A stretch of DNA of 39,413 bases, from positions 1-39,413 of the forward strand of contig WFOE01000139.1 of assembly GCA_015488215.1 (NCBI GenBank), read 5' to 3'. The notes beneath the pieces are model-generated. The model was not told the origin of the DNA, ran no database searches, and worked only from the letters and a program-made list of their open reading frames with translations. Position 1 is the first letter of the stretch. Each line of letters begins with the position of its first letter. The position numbers were made by a program, and so were the translations under genes. The DNA is from Planctomycetales bacterium. Lineage in GTDB: Bacteria; Planctomycetota; Planctomycetia; Pirellulales; S012-138. Below are positions 8,746 through 16,200 of the stretch, piece by piece.

Positions 8746-9258
8746 ATGCCCGCTTCTTCCCCGTCCCAACCGCCCCCTCCAGAGAACCAGCCCGACGGCT
8801 CGCCCGGGCCGAAAGCGTTCGGCCGCTCCGCCGCCTGGGCGTTGGCTGCCGCGGACCAGGTGCGGCTTGCCTGCTGGCTTGCACTTTGCTGGGCGGCCAT
8901 CTGGGTGGCGTGGAGTCTGCCGCAGCCGAAGTCACCCGCCTGGAGGCATTTGCCCGGCCGAGAGCTTCCCGGCCCCTTCGACGCCGGGGCGGAGGCGGAT
9001 GCGCGGCGGTCGGCTCGGCTACCGTCGGACTCTCCGGCGAAAACGCCGCCGGTGTTCCAGGTGGAGCTGAATCAGGCCACCTGGGTGGAACTGGCTCAGT
9101 TGCCGGGCCTGGGCCGGGTGCTGGCCCGGCGCATCGTGGAGTATCGCCGCCGCCACGGCAACTTTCGCAGCGTGGAGCAACTGCGGCAGGTCCGCGGCAT
9201 CGGCCCCCGCCGCTTGCAGCGGCTGCGCCCTTTTGTGCGGGTGGATTCTGCCGATTGA
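8746..9258 (+). CDS. ComEA-like helix-hairpin-helix protein
   Basis: 170 residues. A Pro-rich N-terminus is followed by one transmembrane helix (about 40-57) and a low-complexity linker. A C-terminal tandem helix-hairpin-helix domain follows: LAQLPGLGRVLARRIV (117-132) and VRGIGPRRLQRLRPFV (149-164), preceded by the VELNQATWVEL motif typical of ComEA. ComEA anchors in the inner membrane and binds incoming DNA during natural transformation in other bacteria. No other competence gene is in the window, so competence function is only inferred; HhH proteins also serve in other DNA-binding roles. Starts 46 bp after the aldolase gene. Confidence 0.85.
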   Translation: MPASSPSQPPPPENQPDGSPGPKAFGRSAAWALAAADQVRLACWLALCWAAIWVAWSLPQPKSPAWRHLPGRELPGPFDAGAEADARRSARLPSDSPAKTPPVFQVELNQATWVELAQLPGLGRVLARRIVEYRRRHGNFRSVEQLRQVRGIGPRRLQRLRPFVRVDSAD

Positions 9259-9307
9259 AGGGGTCGCAAGGGCCAGCGGTCTGATCGTTCCCGCGTACCC
9301 AACACCG

Positions 9308-9322
9308 GCAAGCTATGCTTGC
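9308..9322. other. Small hairpin GCAAGC-TAT-GCTTGC
   Basis: A perfect 6-bp stem with a 3-nt loop, 50 bp after the ComEA-like gene. No T-run follows on either strand. It could be part of a 3' end structure of the upstream transcript. Confidence 0.3.
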
Positions 9323-9334
9323 AGGAGGCTAAGA

Positions 9335-9409
9335 AGCTGTCACACGACTTCCGGCCGCAGACGCCACGCTCTAAGGATAGAGCGGCGCCGGAGGGTTTTG
9401 TGACACGCT
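9335..9409. other. Extended inverted repeat (candidate structured RNA or terminator) upstream of the GT4 gene
   Basis: Four nested pairings share one axis: AGC 9335-9337 with GCT 9407-9409, TGTCACA 9338-9344 with TGTGACA 9399-9405, CTTCCGGC 9348-9355 with GCCGGAGG 9387-9394 (one G-T pair), and CGCTCTA 9367-9373 with TAGAGCG 9378-9384 closing an AGGA loop. It ends 33 bp before the glycosyltransferase ATG. It could be a 5' leader structure, a decayed mobile inverted repeat or a bidirectional termination structure. It does not fold as a tRNA. Confidence 0.45.
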
Positions 9410-9442
9410 GGAAAAATCGTTCCTCCTGCTTGCCGGTGAACC

Positions 9443-10714
9443 ATGTCGCTTCCGCTGACGCTTCGGCCCCCGGTGGTTGAAAACCGCTCGGCCCAATGGT
9501 GGCGCCATCGAGGTCCGCTGCGGGTAATGTTCGTCAACACCTCGTTGGACGTGGGCGGAGCCGAAACGCTGCTGCTGAACCTGGTGGACCGGCTTGGCGG
9601 AGAGTGGTTCGCACCGGAAGTGTGCTGTCTGAAACAGCCCGGCGTGTTGGGCCCGGAGTTCGCCCGCCGGGTGCCGTTTTTCGCCCATCTGCTTGCGCAC
9701 AAGTACGATTTGCGCGTGCTGCCCCGGCTGACCCGACTGCTTCGGCAGCGGCAAATCGACGCGGTGGTAACCGTCGGGGCCGGTGACCGTATGTTCTGGG
9801 GGCGTTTGGCCGCGTGGCGGGCCGGGGTGCCGGTGGTGCTTACCGCACTGCACTCCACCGGCTGGCCGGATCGCATCCAGTGGCTCAACCGACGGCTGAA
9901 CTGGTGCACCAGCGGGTTTGTGGCCGTGGCCCACGCCCACGCCCGTTACCTGATTCAGCAGGAAAAGCTGCCCGCGGAGAAGGTGTTCGTGGTCCCCAAC
10001 GGAGTGGACACGCAGCGCTTCGTCCCGGGCCGGGCAGCGGAAGGACTGCGCGACCAACTGCAACTTGCCCCGGATGCGCCGGTGGTGGGCATCGTGGCCG
10101 CCTTGCGGCCGGAAAAGAACCACGAGGGATTTCTGGAACTGGCCCGGCTCGTGGCCCGGCAGGTGCCCGCGGCGCGGTTTCTGGTGGTGGGCGACGGCCC
10201 TCGCCGCCGCGAACTGGAACAACTGGCCCGGCAGTTGGAACTGGACGACCGGGTGCAATTCCTGGGCAGCCGTTCCGACGTGGACCAACTGTTGCGGTTG
10301 ATGGACGTGGTGGTGCTGACTTCCCACGTGGAAGCAGCGCCGGTGACGATTCTGGAGGCGATGGCCTGCGGGCGCCCGTTCGTGGCTCCGGCCGTAGGCT
10401 CGATTCCCGAGCTGATTGCCGACGGCCGGACCGGCTACGTGGTGCCGCCTGGGCAAATCGACCAGCAGGCCGAACGCGTGGTCCAGGTGCTCCAAGACCG
10501 CCAGCTTGCCCAGCGGTTGGGCCAGGCCGCCCGCGAGCGGGCCGTGCGGCACTACAGCCTGGAAGCGATGGTCCGCGGCTACCAGCAACTGCTGCTGGGA
10601 CTCTATTGCCGCAGCCGGGGCGTCTCTCCCCCGCCGGGGCTGGAAGACCTCTGGGGTGAGTCGGCCCTCCCGAGCGAGCAAGCCGAACAGGGGGCATTGC
10701 TGGTAAGCAATTAG
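9443..10714 (+). CDS. Glycosyltransferase family 4 (GT-B fold)
   Basis: A 423-residue retaining glycosyltransferase. The N-terminal Rossmann half begins RVMFVNTSLDVGGAETLLLNL (27-47), with the GGAE loop typical of GT4. The C-terminal half holds PNGVDTQRF (185-193), GIVAALRPEKNHEGFL (216-231), VVGDGPRRREL (248-258) and the nucleotide-sugar E-x7-E motif E297/E305 in VEAAPVTILEA. It probably moves a sugar from a nucleotide donor onto a lipid or polysaccharide acceptor at the inner face of the membrane. Donor and acceptor cannot be read from the sequence. The gene stands alone between a structured element and an 860-bp repeat region, with no neighbouring polysaccharide genes. Confidence 0.93.
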   Translation: MSLPLTLRPPVVENRSAQWWRHRGPLRVMFVNTSLDVGGAETLLLNLVDRLGGEWFAPEVCCLKQPGVLGPEFARRVPFFAHLLAHKYDLRVLPRLTRLLRQRQIDAVVTVGAGDRMFWGRLAAWRAGVPVVLTALHSTGWPDRIQWLNRRLNWCTSGFVAVAHAHARYLIQQEKLPAEKVFVVPNGVDTQRFVPGRAAEGLRDQLQLAPDAPVVGIVAALRPEKNHEGFLELARLVARQVPAARFLVVGDGPRRRELEQLARQLELDDRVQFLGSRSDVDQLLRLMDVVVLTSHVEAAPVTILEAMACGRPFVAPAVGSIPELIADGRTGYVVPPGQIDQQAERVVQVLQDRQLAQRLGQAARERAVRHYSLEAMVRGYQQLLLGLYCRSRGVSPPPGLEDLWGESALPSEQAEQGALLVSN

Positions 10715-11562
10715 TTTCTCGGTAGCCCTCATGGCGGCTGGTATTCGGCGAGCCACCGGCTTGGGCCGGAAGGTGTGAAACGCGTGGGGGCTTGGGGGCA
10801 TGGGGGCTTGGAGAGGAGCTTCCGCTCCGATGCGAGAATAAGCGCCGATTCTGGCACTCGGCGAGCCGGGGACTTCAGTCCCCGGAGGAAAAGAACGAGC
10901 AAGCGTTTTTCTCCGGACCTCCCCGGACTGAAGTCCGGGGCTCGCCAAACTAGCATCGCCGAAGCAGAGTTGGCTTGCGGCTTGCGCCAGGAGTTTCCGT
11001 TGCAGCGGCAAAACAGGCGTTTGTAGTCGTGCTCGTGCTCGTACTCGTAATCGGCAGCCCGTCATCGGTGAGCGCGAATCGCCAACTCGGCGAGCCGCCG
11101 ACTTTAGTCGGCGGAGGTGTGGAGGCTTGGAGGCGTGGGGGGATGGGGGGAGCTTCCGCTCCGATGTGAGAATAAACGCCGATTCTCGCAATCGGCGAAC
11201 CTTGAGCTTCAGCTCGGCGAGAACGCGAGCCGGCGGCGTCAGCCTCCGGAAAGGCTCGTCGCTGCGCAGGTTCATGGCGGCTCCTGCTGTGCCCATTCAC
11301 GACTGGCTGCGCAGTTGGCAGGCCCGGGGCCCCCGATAGCCGCTCCAGGGGTGGGAGCAGTCCTTCGACAGCCTCCCTCCGGCTTGTTTGCTTGCGCGGC
11401 GTTCTTTGTGCAGCCGGAAGGGGCCGGGTTGGTGTTGCCCTGCAGGGGGCAAGTGCGTAAAAGGGCCTCCCCCCTCGGAAAACGCCAGAGACTTGCCCTG
11501 GGCCCGTTCGCCCCCTCCGGTGCGACCGGAAGCGACAAGCCCCGGCTGGACTGCTAGCTAAT
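10715..11562. repeat. Repeat-rich intergenic region with multiple covarying hairpins
   Basis: About 850 bp without a supported gene. Hairpins: GGAGC-TTCC-GCTCC at 10815-10828 and 11149-11162; CCGGGGACTTCAGTCCCCGG at 10866-10885; CCCCGGACTGAAGTCCGGGG, the inverted orientation, at 10921-10940; CCGCCGACTTTAGTCGGCGG at 11095-11114; GAGC-TTCA-GCTC at 11204-11215; and a one-mismatch stem at 11230-11249 with a GTCA loop. Several are preceded by GGCGAGCC and followed by GGAGG. A GTGCTCGTGCTCGTACTCG tract (11028-11046), next to a decayed hairpin (about 10990-11004), is an inverted copy of the composite unit seen at 26641 and 39270. 11250-11562 holds little else: a TTGCCC/GGGCAA stem at 11435-11452 and the ribosome site of the next gene. 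Confidence 0.85.
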
Positions 11563-11576
11563 GGAGGAGTGCCGCT

Positions 11577-12329
11577 GTGTTCATTGCCGCATCGAGTGCC
11601 TGTTTTCCGCATCTTTCGCTGGAACAAGCTCTGGAAAAGATGCTGGACCTGGAGTTCAGCTACGCCGAGCTGGTCATCGGCCCCGGCGCCCACCTGGACC
11701 CGGACCAGGTGGTCCGCGAACCGCAGCGGGTGGCCTATCGCTGCCAGCACAGCTATCGGGTCACGCCGGTGGCCTATTACCTGGATTTCGAGGGGTTTGA
11801 TCGCCAGTTCTACGAACGCTTTCACGCCTGCTGCATGCTGGCCAAAGCCACCAAGGTGGTTTCGCTCACCGTGCGTTCCGCCGAATTGGGCACGCCGTTC
11901 AACCAGGAAGTGGAACGGCTCAAGGCCCTGGTAAAACTGGCCACGCTAGAAGGCGTGGTGGTGAGCATCACCACCGAAACCGGACGCATGAGCGAAGACC
12001 CGGACACGGCCGCCGTGCTCTGCCAGCACGTGAAAGGGCTGGCCATCACACTAGACCCCAGCCACTACATCTGCGGCCCGTCCGGCCGGAGCTACCAGAA
12101 GCTGCTGCCGTTCGTTTCGCACGTGCGGCTCCGGGACACCAGCCGCGAAAAGCTCCAGGTGCAGGTAGGCCAGGGCGAAGTGGACTACAGCCGCCTGATT
12201 AGCCAACTGGAAAACGTCAATTACCGCCGGGCCCTGTGCATCGACATCAAGCCCGAGCCGGAATCCGGTATCGACCACGACGCCGAAATCCGCAAGCTCC
12301 GCCTGCTGCTGGAAACGCTGCTGGTCTAA
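11577..12329 (+). CDS. Sugar phosphate isomerase/epimerase-like TIM barrel
   Basis: A 250-residue protein of the xylose-isomerase-like TIM-barrel (AP endonuclease 2) superfamily. It starts at GTG, not ATG; GGAGGAG at 11563-11569, 7 bp upstream, decides this. Candidate divalent-metal ligands sit at strand ends: E134 in TTETG, D160 and H163 in LDPSHY, H182 in SHVRLRDT, and E201 or D203 in GQGEVDYSRLI. It probably isomerises or epimerises a sugar or cyclitol in the cytoplasm. The enzyme is somewhat shorter than the 270-300 residues common in the family. It is followed 33 bp later by an outer-membrane-type protein on the same strand. Substrate unknown. Confidence 0.85.
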   Translation: MFIAASSACFPHLSLEQALEKMLDLEFSYAELVIGPGAHLDPDQVVREPQRVAYRCQHSYRVTPVAYYLDFEGFDRQFYERFHACCMLAKATKVVSLTVRSAELGTPFNQEVERLKALVKLATLEGVVVSITTETGRMSEDPDTAAVLCQHVKGLAITLDPSHYICGPSGRSYQKLLPFVSHVRLRDTSREKLQVQVGQGEVDYSRLISQLENVNYRRALCIDIKPEPESGIDHDAEIRKLRLLLETLLV

Positions 12330-12362
12330 AGCTGCGGCCCGTGCCCGAGGATTGTTCGTCCC

Positions 12363-13280
12363 ATGCCGCCCGGAGTCCTTTCGCTTCCCCAGGGGTGGAT
12401 TGGCCGGGGCCTGCGCCCGCTGCTGGCCTGTTGGCTTGCCCTGTTGGGGACCGAAGGCCGGGGAGAACCGGCCCGCTGGCGCCTTGCCCGATTGCCCTCG
12501 CCCGGGGTGCAGACGGTTGCCACTGTGGCCGTCGAACCGTCCCGGGTGGCGTGGCCACCGGCCGAGCCGGGCCGAAACCTGCGCCTGCAATCCCCCGAGC
12601 CGTCCTCCCGGCGCGACTGGGCCCCGCGCTCGTTCTGGGAACCGGGCCAGTGGATTCCGCCCAGCGGCGCGGTGGCCGACACGCTGGAACGGGCGGCCCA
12701 ACACCGGCTGATTGCCTGGCCGGTGGTGAGCGAGCCGTGGGAGCATCGTCCTTGGGGCGCTTCGTTTCGCCTGGCGGCTCTTTGGGGCGACAATATCGTG
12801 GATCGGCAACTGCGCCTGGAAACCGACGCGCTGTGGGAGTTCTCGCTCTCCCGCCGCTGGAAACCCTACTGGACCTGGGAGCTGCGTTGGGCCTGGAGCC
12901 AGCCGGACGTGGCTACCTACACCGGTACGAAACTTCCTCGGGCCGACGTAATCCTGTTCGACCTGGCCGCCCGCCGCACCTTCTTCCAGTCGCACCACTG
13001 GCGCTGGTCACTGTTGCTGGGCGTGGGCGGGGCTACCTTCTCGTTCAACGACGAAAACGGCGTGCCCCAGGACCAGACCGTGTGGCAGTTTCCCTTGGGG
13101 CTGGCGATGGAATACCGCTGGGACGACCAGTGGAGCCTGTTGCTTCAGTTACGCGACCAGATGGTGCTGGGCGGCGGGCACCGCCTGGAAACCATGCACC
13201 TGGTTTCGCTGGGACTGGGCGTGGAGTACCGTTTTGGCGGCTCCCTGCCAAGCTACTGGCCCTGGGTTCCCGAACCCTGA
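12363..13280 (+). CDS. Predicted secreted/outer-membrane beta-barrel protein, unrecognised family
   Basis: A 305-residue protein. The N-terminus has a hydrophobic stretch (about 17-33, LRPLLACWLALLG) that could be a signal peptide, followed by a Pro/Arg-rich segment to about residue 110. Residues about 130-290 alternate aromatic and polar residues in strand-like blocks (WGASFRLAALWGD, RRWKPYWTWELRWAWS, HHWRWSLLLGVGGATFSF, LGLAMEYRWDDQWSLLLQL, LGLGVEYRFGG), as in small outer-membrane barrels such as the PagL/acyloxyacyl-hydrolase-like group. I cannot assign a catalytic site. Its last 28 bp overlap the 3' end of the oppositely oriented fusion gene. Function unknown. Confidence 0.7.
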   Translation: MPPGVLSLPQGWIGRGLRPLLACWLALLGTEGRGEPARWRLARLPSPGVQTVATVAVEPSRVAWPPAEPGRNLRLQSPEPSSRRDWAPRSFWEPGQWIPPSGAVADTLERAAQHRLIAWPVVSEPWEHRPWGASFRLAALWGDNIVDRQLRLETDALWEFSLSRRWKPYWTWELRWAWSQPDVATYTGTKLPRADVILFDLAARRTFFQSHHWRWSLLLGVGGATFSFNDENGVPQDQTVWQFPLGLAMEYRWDDQWSLLLQLRDQMVLGGGHRLETMHLVSLGLGVEYRFGGSLPSYWPWVPEP

Positions 13281-16200
13281 ACCAGCACCAACTGCACTCC
13301 GGGCGCGGTCGTTTGTACGCGGAGGTGCTCGGCCACCTTGGCCTGGGGGCGAAGCTGCTGCTGCACCAGTACTACGTACCAGCGCCGCTTAGCCGCCGTG
13401 GCCACGGGCACCACCAGGGCGAGGGTGCTTCCGTCCTCGGCACGGACGGCCGCGGCGTCTTGACCCAGGGGAAGCCGCAACCGCGCCTGCCGGGGGCTTG
13501 GCAACCGCAGCTCCACGGTCGGCTTTCCCAACCCGTTCGGCACTGCAAGCAGCAACGCCCACAGCGGCTTTTCTTTTTCCTGGGGTTGCCCTTTGCGGTG
13601 CAGTTCCACGGCACCAGCCAGAACCACCGCGGGCAAGTTCCGGTGGCCCAGGCGAACAGGGACGGTTTCGTTCCGGCCGGCCGGCAGCCAAGCGATCCCG
13701 GGCGCTGCCGGCAACGAGCCTACCCACTCGGGCAACCGTTCCAGGCGTTTTTCCGGCGGCAGCAGCTCCAGCCGCAGGAAGGCGATTAGATGGGCCATCT
13801 GCTCGGGGGTCAGGTCGCGGTGCAGCCCTTCGGGCATGAACGATTTGCCCGTGGCGGCCAGTTGTTCCACGTCGGCCCGTAGCACCGTATGCACTTTGCC
13901 TTGGGCGTCGGCCAACTGGATGGCCGTGGCGTTTTCTTCCAGCACCAGCCCTTGCAGCACGCGGCCGTCTTCCAGCAGCAGCGAATAACCGACGAACTTG
14001 CTCTCCACCGCGGCGTTGGGGTCCAGAATCGATTCCAGCAGGAACTCCCGGGAGCGCTTCTGGCCGGTGAGTTGATCCAGCTTCGGCCCCAGCGAACGGC
14101 CCAGCCCCCGGTACTGGTGGCACGTGGCGCACACCCGCTGGAACACCAGCGCTCCCCGGAGCGGATTGCCCCCCTGGGCCACCCGCTCGCCGTAGCGGGC
14201 CAGCAGTCGGGCCAGCTCGCCTCGGTTGGGATGGGCAAACAACTCCTGCGCCCGGCGGCGGATTTGGGCGTCCGGGTGCCGCAGCAATGCGTCGCGTGCC
14301 TGGGCCGAAAGCCGCAGCGAACCCAGCTTGCCCTGGCCGCGGGCTTCCAGCAGGGCGACGATCCACTCCCGCCGCTCCAGCAACCGCTGAAGCGCCCGCT
14401 GGTGAAGCTGCGGGGTCAACTGCGACCATCGGGCAAACACCAGTTGAGGGAAACGGGCCGGTTCCAGCCGGGCCAGGGCGTCCAGGGCCGCTTGCTGCAA
14501 CTGGGGAGCTTGCCGCGGTTCGAGCAACTCAAGCAAGCGTTCCCGCTGTTCCCGGCGGCGCTGCGGCAAGTGCCCCAACAGCGAAATCGCCTTCAACCGC
14601 ACCGCCAGCGGCTGCCGTGGTTGGCCGGCCAGTTCTAGCACCCGGGCGGTGAAGCGGTCCAGTTGCCGCTTCAGGCGTCCCTGGTCGCTTTCCAGCACCT
14701 TTTGCCACACCTGGGCCCGGGCTTGCAGGGCCGGAAGCAGCCGCGCTAAGGCGTCGATCCGCCAAAGCTCCTGAGGCACGGGCAGCGGGGCCTGGGCCAC
14801 TTCGCCTAGCAGGGAGGCCAACTGTTCGCTCTGGCCACTGCGGCCCAGCGTCTCCAGCGCCGCTTGCAGCACCCGTTGGGTTTTGGCTTCCGCCTGGCGA
14901 ATCAGGTGCCGGACCACTTCCGCCGCGTGCGGTTTTAGCGACGTGAGCACCGCCTGGGTAATCCATACATCGCCGGAGTGCTTGCGGGCGATGTGGGCCA
15001 GGGCCCGGGCGGCCTCGGGCCGGTTCGACTCTCCCAGCGAGAAAGCCACCTGGAACACCACGCCCGGGTGGTCGCTTTCGGCCAGTTCCACCACGCGTTT
15101 GAGCAGCCGAGGGTGCCGGTCCAGCAGCGGTTCGCTCAGCCGCACCGCGTGCCGCACCAGTTCCGGGTGAGGGTCGTGCAAGACCGCGTCCAGGTCCTCC
15201 GGAGCCAGGGCTTCCAGCCCTTGCAACGTCCACAGCGCATGCAGCCGCCCCTGGGGAAGCGACCCGGTGCGCAGCAGGCGTTTCAGTTGCGGCACCACCT
15301 GGCGATGGTTCCCTTGGACCAGCAGCCATTGGGCCATCACGCGCCGCCAGCGGTTGGTGCTAGTAAGTTCCTTGACGAGTTCTTCCGGCTCAAGGTGAGC
15401 CGGCGGGCGAGGCATGGCCAGCTTGCCCTTGCGTGGAACAAGCCGATAGATACGCCCCAGCCCCTCCCCGGCCCGAACGTCGATCTGCGCCAGCCACCCG
15501 TCCGGAATCCACTGCGGATGCTCGATGTACCGGCGGTACATATCCACCACCCACAGCGCACCGTCCGGGCCGGTGGTGACCCAGACGGGGCGGAACCACA
15601 GGTCGGTCGAAGCCAGGAACTCGCTCTGTTTTTCGCTGGGAACCCTCCTTGCCTGGAACGTCACCCCCTGGGGAACCAGCACCGCCCGGTGGACCAGATT
15701 GTGCACCGGCTCGCAGGCGAAGATGTGCCCGGCGTAGCCGGAGCCCAAGGCCACGTCGCCGTACACGTGCGCGCCGCAGGCGGAAGTAAAACGATTCAGC
15801 GAAAATAGGTCGTTGAAGCGGTCCTCCGTCCGGCTGCGGGGATACACCGGCGGCTGGCCCGGCGGCTGGGTAATCGAACGCCGCACCCGGGTAATCGCCA
15901 CCGCCAGATTGCGTTCCACGTAACGCCGCGGCATGACAAAGTGCCAGAACGGGTTTGGATTGGTCGAACCGAACCACTGCCCCCAGTCGCTTTCAGTACG
16001 TCCGTACTGGCTGCGGCCGGTTACCAGTTGAAAGTGTTTTCCGTCAGGCAGAAAGCGGAAATCATCCTGTCCGGCTTGCACCTGCTGGCCCGTGGCCACC
16101 ACGGTAATCCGCTGCCGGGGCGGTCCGATCCCGGCGTAAATCCAGTTGTCCAGTCCCAGGCTCAAGCTGCTTGCCTGGTGTTGCGGATTGTGGTCGTTAA

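Noticed and set aside
9335-9409. tRNA or small structured RNA gene
   Set aside because: It forms one long stem rather than a cloverleaf, with no T-loop (GTTCGAATC) or CCA-type end.
11274-11339. Short frame MAAPAVPIHDWLRSWQARGPR, whose PIHDW recalls the start of some planctomycete proteins of unknown function
   Set aside because: Only 21 codons, no properly spaced ribosome site, within a repeat-filled gap; similarity is limited to five residues.
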